From the NCBI GenBank assembly GCA_963813435.1, contig CAWEYY010000002.1:434001-498000 (forward strand): a DNA stretch of 64,000 nucleotides, written 5' to 3'. Shown one piece after another: positions 23,440 to 34,049 of this stretch. The notes under the pieces are model-generated. The model was not told where the DNA came from. It did no database searches and worked only from the letters and a program-made list of their open reading frames with translations. The DNA comes from AC-32 sp963813435. Lineage in GTDB: Bacteria > Actinomycetota > Thermoleophilia > Gaiellales > Gaiellaceae. A program made the position numbers and the translations under genes. Within the stretch, counting starts at the first letter, position 1. The number at the start of each line of letters is the position of its first letter.

Positions 23440-23890
23440 CTCCAAATAAGCCCTCTAGCAGGGATTTTTCGGGACTGACGAGCGAGATCAGCCTGTGCGT
23501 CGGATCCACGTGCGACAAACGTACCTCCACGCGGACCGGCGGCAGCGCACCCGCCGCCGCCTCGGGCCATTCGACGAAGCAGATCGCATCCTGGAAGTAC
23601 GGCTCGAGATCTCCCCACTCGGCCGCGGAGACGCCCTCGAAGCGGAAGAGGTCGAGGTGGGAGACGTCGGGCGTGGTCAGGTAGCGGTGGCCGATCGTGA
23701 AGGTCGGGCTCGTCACGGGAGCTGTGACGCCGAGCGCGCGGCATGCACCGCGCACGAACGTCGTCTTGCCGCTGCCGAGGTCGCCCGAGACCGTGACGAC
23801 GTCTCCCGGCTCGAGCGCGGGCGCGAGGGTGGCGGCGGCTGCCTCGGTCTCCGCCGGGGAGGCGGAGCGGAGCTCGTACAGAGCCGTCAG
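23420..23890 (-). CDS. tsaE: tRNA threonylcarbamoyladenosine biosynthesis ATPase TsaE
   Basis: 156 residues from CTG 23890. Walker A SGDLGSGKTTFVRG near residue 37; VTSPTFTIGHRYL (switch region), HLDLFRFEG and FVEWPE are typical TsaE motifs. It powers turnover of the TsaB-TsaD complex. No ATG, GTG or TTG exists upstream in frame. CTG 23890-23888 shares CTGA with the stop of the uracil-DNA glycosylase gene and yields TALYELRSASPAET, a normal TsaE N-terminus. CTG initiation by translational coupling is inferred. Confidence 0.88.
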   Translation of the reverse strand: MTALYELRSASPAETEAAAATLAPALEPGDVVTVSGDLGSGKTTFVRGACRALGVTAPVTSPTFTIGHRYLTTPDVSHLDLFRFEGVSAAEWGDLEPYFQDAICFVEWPEAAAGALPPVRVEVRLSHVDPTHRLISLVSPEKSLLEGLFGDADARV

Positions 23891-24549
23891 AAGAGGCCGA
23901 GCTGAACCGCAGCGGGCTCGGCCGCGGCGACGGCGGGCTCTGCGGCGAACGCGGGCACGGGTTCCGGCTCGGGGCGGCCGATCAGCTCGGGAAGCCGTGC
24001 GAAGTCCTCCTCGAGCACGCCGAGCATCGCCGGCGTGTACAACGCAGCGGCCGGGTGGTAGAGCGGGTAGAGGAGCACCGACCGCGAGCCGAGCTGGATC
24101 GGCTGCTCCTTCCCGTGGACGCGCGTGATCCCGACGTCCTTGCCGCTCAGCTGCTTGGTCGCGTGGTTGCCGAGGCTCGCGATCACCTTCGGCTGGATCA
24201 GCTCGATCTGCCGGAACAGGTACGGCTCGCAGGCCTCCTTCTCGTCCGGAACCGGATCGCGGTTGCCCGGCGGTCGGCACTTGACGATGTTCGCGATGTA
24301 GACGTCGTTCCGGTTTAGCCCGATTCCTCCGAGCAGCTTGTCGAGCAGCTTGCCGGCCTGGCCGACGAACGGGATGCCCTGCTTGTCCTCGTGAAAGCCC
24401 GGTCCCTCGCCCACGAACATCAGGTCGGCGTCCGGGTTGCCGACTCCGAACACGACCTGGGTGCGGCCTTCGGAGAGCCTGCAGCGCGTGCAGCCCGCGA
24501 CCTGGCGCGCGAACGCTTCGAGCTCGGTCAGCTGTTCAGCCGCAGCCAC
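23887..24549 (-). CDS. Type 4 uracil-DNA glycosylase with C-terminal clamp-binding-like motif
   Basis: About 220 residues from GTG 24549 (longer starts up to 24579 are open). Excises uracil from DNA; Fe-S enzyme of UDG family 4. Visible: CTRCRLSEGRTQVVFGVGNP (first two cluster Cys), MFVGEGPGFHEDKQGIPFVG (catalytic GEGPG), NIVKCRPPGNRDP and later ACEP for the other Cys, and LYPLYHPAAALY. After the domain comes an Ala/Pro/Glu-rich linker of about 30 residues, and the protein ends in QLGLF, a match to the QLxLF beta-clamp peptide. It overlaps the upstream zinc-ribbon gene by 14 bases and tsaE by four. Confidence 0.88.
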   Translation of the reverse strand: MAAAEQLTELEAFARQVAGCTRCRLSEGRTQVVFGVGNPDADLMFVGEGPGFHEDKQGIPFVGQAGKLLDKLLGGIGLNRNDVYIANIVKCRPPGNRDPVPDEKEACEPYLFRQIELIQPKVIASLGNHATKQLSGKDVGITRVHGKEQPIQLGSRSVLLYPLYHPAAALYTPAMLGVLEEDFARLPELIGRPEPEPVPAFAAEPAVAAAEPAAVQLGLF

Positions 24550-24745
24550 ACGAACCACCGCAACAACCGCCTCCAGCACCGCCGCTGAAGGTCGACTCTG
24601 CGGCGGTGCCGTGAGTCGCGAACACGGAGAACTGCTTGCGCACGTTCGCGGCGCCGCAGTCCGGGCAATCCGGCTGTTCGCCGTTCCGGACGAGCTCCTC
24701 GAAGTGCGACTCGCACTCCATGCACACGTACTCGTAGATCGGCAT
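24536..24745 (-). CDS. FmdB-type zinc-ribbon protein
   Basis: 69 residues, ATG 24745. The N-terminus MPIYEYVCMECESHFEELV and CPDCGAANVRKQFSVF give the two CxxC knuckles of the FmdB/CxxC_CXXC_SSSS family. The tail is Gly/Cys-rich (GGAGGGCCGGSCGCG). Proposed regulatory roles in this family are uncertain. It is the first gene of the run leading to udg and tsaE-B-rimI-tsaD, and is divergent from the GNAT gene with only 22 bases between starts. Confidence 0.82.
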   Translation of the reverse strand: MPIYEYVCMECESHFEELVRNGEQPDCPDCGAANVRKQFSVFATHGTAAESTFSGGAGGGCCGGSCGCG

Positions 24746-24767
24746 CGCCCGCGCAGTGTAAACCTCC

Positions 24768-25349
24768 ATGCGGATGTGGGACGAGGAGCTCAAGGTGAGG
24801 CTCGACGGGCGCCTGGTGGTGCTCGAGCCACTCGGCGCGGAGCACATCGAAGGGCTGCGCGCGGCGGCCGCGGACGAGCGGATCTGGCGCTGGATGATCA
24901 CGCGCGACGTCGAGGCCTGGATCGCTGCGGCGCTGGCCGAGGATCCGACACGGCAGCCGTTCGCGGTCTTGCGGGAGGGCGTGGTCGTGGGCTCGACGAG
25001 CTACATGTCGCTGGCGCCCGAGCATCTTCGGCTGGAGATCGGGAACACGTGGAACAACCCGTCGACGTGGGGCACCGGAGTCAACGTCGAGGCGAAGTAC
25101 CTCCTGCTCCGGCACGCGTTCGAGGTGGTCGGCTGCCGGCGGGTGGAGTTCAAGACCGACGCGCTGAACAAGCGGGCGCGGGCGGCCTTGGCGGCGCTGC
25201 CGGCGGAGTTCGAGGGGATCCACCGCAAGCACATGATCGTGCGCGAGGGCGAGCGGCGGGACTCGGCGTGGTACGCGGTGATCGACGACGACTGGCCCGG
25301 GGTTCGTGCCGGGCTCGAGCGCAGATTGGAAGCCCCAGGCGCCGCTTGA
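24768..25349 (+). CDS. GNAT family N-acetyltransferase (RimJ/RimL-like)
   Basis: 193 residues, ATG start. Acetyltransf_3 pattern: LDGRLVVLEPLGAEHIEGL near residue 12, SYMSLAPEHLRLEIGNTW, WGTGVNVEAKYLLLRHAFE (acetyl-CoA pocket) and VGCRRVEFKTDALNKRARA. Related proteins acetylate N-terminal residues or small molecules; the substrate is unknown. Downstream hairpins at 25338-25389 overlap its last codons and may end the transcript. Confidence 0.82.
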   Translation: MRMWDEELKVRLDGRLVVLEPLGAEHIEGLRAAAADERIWRWMITRDVEAWIAAALAEDPTRQPFAVLREGVVVGSTSYMSLAPEHLRLEIGNTWNNPSTWGTGVNVEAKYLLLRHAFEVVGCRRVEFKTDALNKRARAALAALPAEFEGIHRKHMIVREGERRDSAWYAVIDDDWPGVRAGLERRLEAPGAA

Positions 25350-25389
25350 CGGCGCCGATCTCACGGCGTCTCGGCTCCGCCGAGACGCC
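25338..25389. repeat. Two strong hairpins between acetyltransferase and pan operon
   Basis: GGCGCC-GCTTGAC-GGCGCC at 25338-25356 and GGCGTCTCGG-CTCCG-CCGAGACGCC at 25365-25389 (10-bp perfect stem). No T-run follows, so either a factor-assisted terminator or a REP-like element. Confidence 0.55.
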
Positions 25390-25487
25390 CGCCTGCGCTG
25401 CCATCCGGGACCGTGGAGATCTCCACGAGCGTTCGAGTGACTAGACTTCGACTCGGCCCGGTATCCGCTACGGAACTGGAGCAAAAG

Positions 25488-26153
25488 ATGGTCGAAAGCG
25501 TGAACGTCATCGGTCGCGGCCGTGTCGGCTCCGCCATGGCCGCTCGCCTCGAGGAGCGGGGGATCCCGCTTGACGAGCGCGATGCCGAGCTCACGCTCCT
25601 GTGCGTTCCGGACGCGGCTATTCGAGCCGTGTCCGAGGGACAGTCCCTGGGACACGGCCGTTGGATCGCCCACGTCAGCGGGGCCACGCCCCTTTCGGCG
25701 CTCGCGCCGCACACGCGGCGGTTCTCGCTCCACCCGCTCCAGACCTTCACGCGCTCGCGCGGGCCCGAGCAGCTCGACGGCGCCTGGGCCGCGGTCACGG
25801 CCGAGACCGACGAGGCCCGGGACCTCGGCTTCGAGCTCGCCGGCGTCCTCGGCCTCCAGCCGTTCGAGCTCGCCGACGACGCCCGGCCGCTCTACCACGC
25901 CGGGGCCGCAATCGCCTCGAACTACCTCGTCACGCTGTACCGCGTCGCCTCCGAGCTGCTCGCGGCCGCGGGCGCGCCACCGGAAGCGCTCGAGCCGCTC
26001 ATGCGCCGGACGGTCGAGAACGGCTTCGAGCTGACCGGCCCGATCGAGCGCGGCGACTGGGAGACCGTCGAGGCGCACCGCGCGGCGATCCGAAGCGTCC
26101 GCCCCGACCTCGAGCCGCTCTACGACGTCCTCGCGGAGGCGACCGCGCGATGA
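25488..26153 (+). CDS. Rossmann-like DUF2520 protein of pantothenate operon (ketopantoate-reductase-like)
   Basis: 221 residues from ATG 25488, preceded by GGAG seven bases upstream; an earlier in-frame ATG (25413) lacks such a site. N-terminal Rossmann fold (VNVIGRGRVGSAMAARLEER) and strand LTLLCVPDAAI are followed by the DUF2520 helical domain (YHAGAAIASNYLVTLYRVAS). The architecture parallels ketopantoate reductase, and the stop overlaps panC (ATGA), so it may supply pantoate. That role is inference. A nested palindrome (25627-25656) is translated as EGQSLGHG between the strand and helix, where relatives have a shorter loop. Confidence 0.75.
   Translation: MVESVNVIGRGRVGSAMAARLEERGIPLDERDAELTLLCVPDAAIRAVSEGQSLGHGRWIAHVSGATPLSALAPHTRRFSLHPLQTFTRSRGPEQLDGAWAAVTAETDEARDLGFELAGVLGLQPFELADDARPLYHAGAAIASNYLVTLYRVASELLAAAGAPPEALEPLMRRTVENGFELTGPIERGDWETVEAHRAAIRSVRPDLEPLYDVLAEATAR
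25627..25656. repeat. REP-like nested palindrome inside the DUF2520 coding sequence
   Basis: Outer arms CCGTGTCC and GGACACGG enclose AGGGAC-A-GTCCCT (25636-25648), the same GGGACAGTCCC core as at 9014 and 16411. The frame is preserved and the element is read as codons. Confidence 0.75.
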
Positions 26154-26905
26154 TCGTCGTCCGCACCGCGAACGAGCTCCGCGACCTCCGCGCCACCGCC
26201 ACCGGCTCAGTCGGCCTCGTCCCCACCATGGGCGCCTTCCACGAGGGCCACCTCTCCCTCTTCCGCGCCGCGAGCGAGGAGAACGACCTCGTCGTCGCGA
26301 GCCTGTTCGTCAACACCGCCCAGTTCGTCGCCGGCGAGGACCTCGCCCGCTATCCGAGAGACGAGGACGGCGACGCGCGCCTCGCCCAGGAGAACGGGGT
26401 CGACATCCTCTTCGCGCCGCCGTTCGAGGAGATGTACCCGCCCGGCTTCCAGACCTGGGTCGAGGTCGAGGAGCTCGGCGGCATCCTCGAAGGCGAGCAC
26501 CGCCCGGGCCACTTCCGCGGCGTCGCGACCGTCTGCCTGAAGCTCTTCAACCTCGCCCGCCCCGACCGCGCGTACTTCGGCCAGAAGGACGCGCAGCAGG
26601 TCGCCGTCCTGAAGCGAATGATCCGCGATCTCGCCCTTGACATTGAGATCCGCGTCTGCCCGACCGTCAGAGACGAGGACGGCCTCGCGCTGTCATCGCG
26701 CAACGCATACCTCTCCCCGGAGGAGCGCGAGGCCGCACTCGCCTTGCCGAAAGCGCTTCATGCCAACGACCCGAGCCTGCTCGACGGGCTCAAGGTCGAC
26801 TACTTCGAGCTCGCCGAGTTCGAGCCGCCCGTCCTCGCGGCGGCCGTCCGGATCGGCGGCACACGCCTGATCGACAACGTCATCCCCGAAGGAGACCCGC
26901 CATGA
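26150..26905 (+). CDS. panC: Pantoate-beta-alanine ligase (short form)
   Basis: 251 residues; ATG overlaps the preceding TGA. Joins pantoate and beta-alanine using ATP. Motifs intact: VPTMGAFHEGHLSLFR (HIGH-like) near residue 23, SLFVNTAQFVAGEDLARYPR, HFRGVATVCLKLFNL, FGQKDAQQVAVLKRM and LALSSRNAYLSPEER (KMSKS-equivalent). The usual C-terminal subdomain is shortened: after ALPKALHANDPSLLDGL it goes straight to VDYFELAEF, about 30 residues less than typical PanC. The final RIGGTRLIDNV is present. Catalytic parts look complete. Confidence 0.9.
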   Translation: MIVVRTANELRDLRATATGSVGLVPTMGAFHEGHLSLFRAASEENDLVVASLFVNTAQFVAGEDLARYPRDEDGDARLAQENGVDILFAPPFEEMYPPGFQTWVEVEELGGILEGEHRPGHFRGVATVCLKLFNLARPDRAYFGQKDAQQVAVLKRMIRDLALDIEIRVCPTVRDEDGLALSSRNAYLSPEEREAALALPKALHANDPSLLDGLKVDYFELAEFEPPVLAAAVRIGGTRLIDNVIPEGDPP

Positions 26906-27825
26906 GCACGCCACCGAAGGGCAAGATGCCTCTCCCCCAGCTCGCCGAGATGAAGCGCCGCGGAGAGCGGATCGTGATGGTCACCGCCTACGACGCACCC
27001 GGCGCCCGCTTCGCCGAGGACGCCGGAATCGAGGTCATTCTCGTCGGCGACACCGCGGCCATGGTCGTGCTCGGCCACGAGGGCACGACGGTCCCCGTGA
27101 CGATGGACGAGATGGTCTTCCTGACGCGGACGGTGGCCCGCGCGGCCAACCGCCCGATCGTGATCGGCGACATGCCGTTCGGCTCGTACCAGGTCTCCGA
27201 CGAGGACGCCGTTCGCAACGCGATCCGCTTCGTCAAGGAGGCCGGCGCCGACGCGGTCAAGCTCGAGGGCGCCGGACCTTCGCTCTCACGCGTGCGCGCG
27301 ATCGTTGCTGCCGGAATTCCGGTGATGGGCCACGTCGGCCTGACGCCGCAGTCGGCGACGATGCTCGGCGGGTTCAAGACCCAGGGCAAGACGGCCGAGG
27401 CGGCGCGACAGCTCGTCGATGACGCCCTGGCGCTCGAGGAGGCCGGCTCGTTCGCGGTCGTGCTCGAGGCCGTCCCGGCGCCCGTCGCGGCGGAGATCAC
27501 CAGCCGGCTGACCGTGCCGACAATCGGGATCGGCGCGGGCCGCGACTGCGACGGCCAGGTGCTCGTCTACCACGACCTGCTCGGCCTGACCGAGGGCCAC
27601 CTCCCCCGCTTCGTGAAGCGCTACGCGAACCTCTCACGCGAGATCCGTGACGCGCTCGAGAACTATGCGGCGGAGGTTCGCTCGGGCACGTTCCCCGAGG
27701 ACCAGCACACCTACGAGATGCCGGCCGAGGAGCTCGAGGCGTTCGAGAAGACCACGCGCACTCCGACGACGAGCAGCACCAGCGCCCAGACGACGAAGGC
27801 GGTCTCGAGCACGACGAAGGCGTAG
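26902..27825 (+). CDS. panB: 3-methyl-2-oxobutanoate hydroxymethyltransferase
   Basis: 307 residues, ATG overlapping the panC stop (ATGA). Makes ketopantoate from alpha-ketoisovalerate and methylene-THF. TIM-barrel motifs: VMVTAYDAPGARFAEDAGIE, VGDTAAMVVLGHEGT (metal Asp), GDMPFGSYQVS, VKLEGA, GHVGLTPQ, VVLEAVPAPVAAEIT and TIGIGAGRDCDGQVLVYHD. The family core ends near YEMPAEELEAFE. The last ~25 residues (Thr/Ser-rich) lie antisense to the final codons of the next gene and are probably a neutral tail. Confidence 0.92.
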   Translation: MSTPPKGKMPLPQLAEMKRRGERIVMVTAYDAPGARFAEDAGIEVILVGDTAAMVVLGHEGTTVPVTMDEMVFLTRTVARAANRPIVIGDMPFGSYQVSDEDAVRNAIRFVKEAGADAVKLEGAGPSLSRVRAIVAAGIPVMGHVGLTPQSATMLGGFKTQGKTAEAARQLVDDALALEEAGSFAVVLEAVPAPVAAEITSRLTVPTIGIGAGRDCDGQVLVYHDLLGLTEGHLPRFVKRYANLSREIRDALENYAAEVRSGTFPEDQHTYEMPAEELEAFEKTTRTPTTSSTSAQTTKAVSSTTKA

Positions 27826-28316
27826 TTGCCCGCGCCGTGGTCGGAGCCGCCGCTGCGGAACACGTCCTCGCCGTAGACCGCGAGGCGCAGCGGCCAGACG
27901 AGCACGAGGGACAGCGCGACGGGCGCGGCTGCAAACGCGAGCACGTGCCTCGTCTGCCGGTAGCTGGCCCTCGAACGGAAGAGCGTTCCGCCCGCGTGGA
28001 GAAGCAGGCCGCCGGCCCAGTAGACCGCGGCCCCGTAGATGCCGCCGCCGATGAACGCGAGCACAGCGATCAGCAGCGCGTCCCACGACACGAACCGGTC
28101 GCGCAGGAGGTGCCCGTAGGCGGGCGTCCAGAGCACCAAGGCGATTCCCGACATGAGCACCAGCGCGAGGACGGCGTCGCTCCTCGCGTGGGCGGAGACG
28201 TCCGAGTCGTCCCGCATCGCGCCGAACACAAGGCGCGGGCTCACCAGCACGAGCACCGCACGCAGGAGCCACTGGCGCTCCTCGGCGACGGCCGGCTCGG
28301 TGCTCTCCACGCTCAC
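27711..28316 (-). CDS. YIP1-family membrane protein
   Basis: 201 residues from GTG 28316, overlapping the methyltransferase stop (GTGA). Five membrane helices by eye (about 46-62, 80-102, 119-140, 163-190, plus a re-entrant N-terminal stretch) and the Yip1 opening LLRAVLVLVSPRLVFGAMRD near residue 17. Bacterial YIP1 proteins are of unknown function. Its last 115 bases, encoding the final helix and SNASSSSAGIS tail, are antisense to the panB 3' end. Confidence 0.75.
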   Translation of the reverse strand: MSVESTEPAVAEERQWLLRAVLVLVSPRLVFGAMRDDSDVSAHARSDAVLALVLMSGIALVLWTPAYGHLLRDRFVSWDALLIAVLAFIGGGIYGAAVYWAGGLLLHAGGTLFRSRASYRQTRHVLAFAAAPVALSLVLVWPLRLAVYGEDVFRSGGSDHGAGNYAFVVLETAFVVWALVLLVVGVRVVFSNASSSSAGIS

Positions 28317-28951
28317 GGCTTGCGCAGCCAGACGGTGATCCCGCCCCGAAGGCGACGCGGCACGAGAGGCTCGGCCGCGCGCAGCACGCGGTTCGGCTGC
28401 GATCCCGTGTCGAAGTAGTTCGCCGTCAGCCAGCCGCCCACCTCGAGGCCGGCCTCCCTGGCGAGCGCAAGCAGCTCGTCGACGGTGTACTCGCGAAAGT
28501 GGCCGGGATGGAGCGAGTCCTCGCGCAGCTGCTCGAACGGGTTGCGCCCCGCGAGCAGGCGGACGCGGTTGCCGATGCGGGCCGCGTTCGGCGTCTGCAG
28601 CACGAGCCAGCCGCCCGACCGCAGCGCCGAGCCGAGAAAGCGCACGACGTGCAGCGGCGAGATGCGCAGGTGCTCGATCACCTCGGCGCAGACGACCACG
28701 TCGTAATCGGCCATCTCCGGCCAGAGGTCGCGCGTCTCCGCTGAGTTGAGGTCGAACGGAACGTGCCGCTCGCCCTCGCGCGGCGGGAAGCGGTCGTCGC
28801 CGAAGCCGAGCGTGTCCACGACCGCGCCGGGCAGCTCGCGCAGCTCCACCGACTCGTGGGCCTGGCCGACGTCGAGGATCCGCGGCTTCTCGGGCGCCAG
28901 CTCCCGGACCTTCGCGAGCAGCACCTCGTACCGAGGCGCGTGCATGCGCAC
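28313..28951 (-). CDS. Class I SAM-dependent methyltransferase
   Basis: 212 residues (ATG at 28951; a second Met at residue 3). Methyltransf_23-like: RILDVGQAHESVELREL replaces the usual Gly-rich motif I. Later segments are clear: YDVVVCAEVIEHLRISPLHV, LRSGGWLVLQTPNAARI and HFREYTVDELLALAREAGLE. The pattern is typical of glycan or lipid headgroup methyltransferases, but the substrate is unknown. It lies 10 bases downstream of the uvrA stop and is coupled to the YIP1 gene. Confidence 0.75.
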   Translation of the reverse strand: MRMHAPRYEVLLAKVRELAPEKPRILDVGQAHESVELRELPGAVVDTLGFGDDRFPPREGERHVPFDLNSAETRDLWPEMADYDVVVCAEVIEHLRISPLHVVRFLGSALRSGGWLVLQTPNAARIGNRVRLLAGRNPFEQLREDSLHPGHFREYTVDELLALAREAGLEVGGWLTANYFDTGSQPNRVLRAAEPLVPRRLRGGITVWLRKP

Positions 28952-28961
28952 GTACGGATCG

Positions 28962-31799
<2,838 letters not shown>

Positions 31800-31845
31800 A
31801 ACCAGCCCAGTCTAGCCACCTGGGATGACGCGAACAAGTGTTCTG

Positions 31846-32580
31846 TTAGGTGACGTCCGAGCGCGTGACCATCAGGGTTCCCGCGGCCACCAGGAGTGCG
31901 GCGTAGCCGAGGCTGACGAGCAGGCCCGGCCAGAAGTGGAGCAGGTCCGGGCCCTGACGACCGGCCTCCGCGACAGCGACGATCGCATGCCCGGGTGCGT
32001 AGCGCTGCTTGCTGGTGATGCCCAGGAGCGGCTCGCCGACGAGCAGCCACACGAGCGCGACGATAATCGCCGGGGTCTGCCGCCGGAGCAGCGCGCCGAA
32101 GCCGACGCCCGTCGCCGCGGTCAGCGCCGAGGCCAGGAGCAATCCGAGGAGCAGCGTGAACGTCCAGTGCGACCAGAGGTGCGAATGGACCGACCTCGCC
32201 CAAAGCCATACGGCGGTCAGGCCGACGGCGACCACCCAGGCAAACGCCGCGAGGAGGGCGCCGACGCACATCGCGGCGACGGCCTTGGCCCAGACGACGC
32301 GACCCCGCAGAGGCGCGACGAGGAACGTGGCGCCGATCGTGTTGTGGGCGTACTCGGCCGTCGGGACGACGATCCCGAGGATCAGCGAGATCAAGGTCGC
32401 GATCGCAGCCGTCATCACCAGATCGCGCTGGCTCGCCTCGCGGGCGAGGTCGTCGAGCGAGCGGTTGGCCGCGTTGAGCGAGACGATCAGCGCGATCAGG
32501 GCAAGGATCATCAGGCCGAGCCACAGCAGCAGCCTGGTCGTCCGCAGCTTGAGCAGCTCGGCGCCGACGAGACGGGTCAC
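31846..32580 (-). CDS. ABC-2 type transporter permease
   Basis: 244 residues, ATG overlapping the ATPase stop by four bases. Six membrane helices (approximately 20-40, 53-75, 97-125, 137-163, 172-190, 216-238), starting MTRLVGAELLKLRTTRLLLW, the usual ABC-2 export permease beginning (LxAExxKLRTxR). With the following ATPase it forms a NatAB/CcmA-type exporter. Substrate unknown. Confidence 0.85.
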   Translation of the reverse strand: MTRLVGAELLKLRTTRLLLWLGLMILALIALIVSLNAANRSLDDLAREASQRDLVMTAAIATLISLILGIVVPTAEYAHNTIGATFLVAPLRGRVVWAKAVAAMCVGALLAAFAWVVAVGLTAVWLWARSVHSHLWSHWTFTLLLGLLLASALTAATGVGFGALLRRQTPAIIVALVWLLVGEPLLGITSKQRYAPGHAIVAVAEAGRQGPDLLHFWPGLLVSLGYAALLVAAGTLMVTRSDVT

Positions 32581-33479
32581 TCCGGCTCAGCCTCTTCGGC
32601 CGTCAGCTCGAGGAAGACCTCTTCGAGGCTCGCCTCCTCGGCGCGCAGCTCGTGCAGGACGATCCCCGCAGCGGCGGCGATCTCGCCGACGCGCTCGGGC
32701 TCGATGGCCGCGCGCAGCTCGTTCCCGTCGCCGGGCTTCGCCTCGATCCCAGCCTCCGCGAGCCGCCCACGCAGCTTCTCGGCGTCGGGAGAGCGGACGA
32801 CGGTTCCGGCCGATGCCCTGGCCGTCAGCGCCTCGAGCGACTCGTGGGCGACGAGCTTCGCGTGGTGGATGATCACGACCTCGTCCGCGAGCTGGGCGAC
32901 CTCCGCGAGGACGTGGCTCGAGATGAAGACGGTGCCGCCGTCGTCGGCGAACGAGCGCAGGAAGTTCCGCAGCCAGCGAATCCCCTCGGGGTCGAGCCCG
33001 TTGGCCGGCTCGTCGAGGACGAGCAGGCGCGGTTCGCCGAGAAGTGCGGCTGCGACGCTGAGCCGCTGGCGCATCCCGAGCGAGTAGCCGCCGACGCGGC
33101 GGTTCGCGGCGTCCGTCAGCTCTACGTGCGCGAGGACTTCCTCGACCCGCGCCCGTGGGATGCCGCCCGCCGTTGCGAGCACGCGCAGATGGTTCCGGCC
33201 CGACCGTCCGGGGTGGTAGCTCGAGGCCTCGAGCACCGCGCCGACCGTGCGGATCGGGTCGCCGAGCTTCCTGTACGGCACGCCGGTCACGAGCGCCTCG
33301 CCCGACGAAGGGCGGATCAGGCCGAGCAGGGTCCGCAGGGTGGTGGTCTTCCCCGCGCCGTTTGGCCCGAGGAAGCCGGTGATCCGTCCAGGCTCGACCG
33401 AGAACGAGAGATCGTCGACCGCGGTCGTCGAGCCAAAGCGTTTGGTCAGCCCTCGCACCTCCAGAGGCGCGGCCATCAA
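32577..33479 (-). CDS. ABC transporter ATP-binding protein (exporter type)
   Basis: 300 residues. Walker A GPNGAGKTTTLRTLLGL near residue 38, signature YSLGMRQRLSVAAALLGEP near residue 134, Walker B LLVLDEPANGLDPEG and switch SSHVLAEV. The C-terminal ~80 residues (DAEKLRGRLAEAG ... EEVFLELTAE) are the DrrA/CcmA-like tail. Partner of the permease at 31846-32580 (4-base overlap). Its 5' gap (33480-33580) holds a REP-like element. Confidence 0.9.
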   Translation of the reverse strand: MMAAPLEVRGLTKRFGSTTAVDDLSFSVEPGRITGFLGPNGAGKTTTLRTLLGLIRPSSGEALVTGVPYRKLGDPIRTVGAVLEASSYHPGRSGRNHLRVLATAGGIPRARVEEVLAHVELTDAANRRVGGYSLGMRQRLSVAAALLGEPRLLVLDEPANGLDPEGIRWLRNFLRSFADDGGTVFISSHVLAEVAQLADEVVIIHHAKLVAHESLEALTARASAGTVVRSPDAEKLRGRLAEAGIEAKPGDGNELRAAIEPERVGEIAAAAGIVLHELRAEEASLEEVFLELTAEEAEPE

Positions 33480-33480
33480 G

Positions 33481-33550
33481 GCGTCGCTTGCGATGCCGTC
33501 CTCAGGACGGACGGGCTCTGCCCGTGCGTCCGTCGGAAATGAACGGTCGA
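33481..33550 (+). repeat. REP-like two-hairpin element, copy B
   Basis: GCGTCGCTTGCGATGC, then CGTCCTCAGGACGGACGGGC with CTCTGCCCGTGCGTCCGTCG, then AACGGTCGA. It parallels copy A at 17410-17480 base for base over most of its length. It lies between the ABC ATPase and the PH-domain gene. Confidence 0.75.
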
Positions 33551-33580
33551 TCCGATTGGTCTCACTATGCGGCCGTCGGC

Positions 33581-34006
33581 TCAGTTGGCCAGGCGCTCGA
33601 CCAGGAGGTAGACGTCCCTTGGCTCGGGCACATGCTCGATGTGTAGCGGACCGGCGACGAGCGTCCCGTACCCAAGGAGCCGCCCGAGCAGGGACTGCTC
33701 GAGCCCGAGGTTCTCGACCGTCCGGAGACGAACCGCCGAGGCGCGCCGCCGGATGGTGCCGTCGACGACGAACACCTTCTCGGTGGTCACGACGAGGTGC
33801 GTCCGCTCCCAGCGCCAGACGGCCCGCAACGCGATCAGCGCGCCGGCGATGACGAGCAGCGCTCCCACAACCTGAAACGGAAACTCCCTCGTGGCCAGAA
33901 GCCCCCCGGAGAGCGCGAGCACGACCGCGCCCGTGAGGGGCCGCGCAAGCGAGACGCCGTGGCGGCGCGCGTCGAAGCAGACCCGCTCTTCCGAGGACGC
34001 GAGCAT
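33581..34006 (-). CDS. Bacterial PH-domain (bPH2/YdbS-like) membrane protein
   Basis: 141 residues, ATG start. Two adjoining helices (about 24-40 and 44-63) are followed by a PH-like beta domain: TTEKVFVVDGTIRRRASAVR and LRTVENLGLEQSLLGRLLGY, then GTLVAGPLHIEHVPEPRDVY. This order is the bPH2 pattern. Function is unknown. It precedes a small membrane protein gene by 43 bases in the reverse direction of transcription order. Confidence 0.78.
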   Translation of the reverse strand: MLASSEERVCFDARRHGVSLARPLTGAVVLALSGGLLATREFPFQVVGALLVIAGALIALRAVWRWERTHLVVTTEKVFVVDGTIRRRASAVRLRTVENLGLEQSLLGRLLGYGTLVAGPLHIEHVPEPRDVYLLVERLAN

Positions 34007-34049
34007 CAGATCGCCCGCTTCGTCGCGAGCGCGTCCAATCCTGCGGGCT

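Noticed and set aside
25601..26905. Extended panC open frame beginning inside the upstream gene
   Set aside because: The extra Arg-rich part is out of frame with DUF2520; ATG 26150 overlaps the stop and matches PanC.
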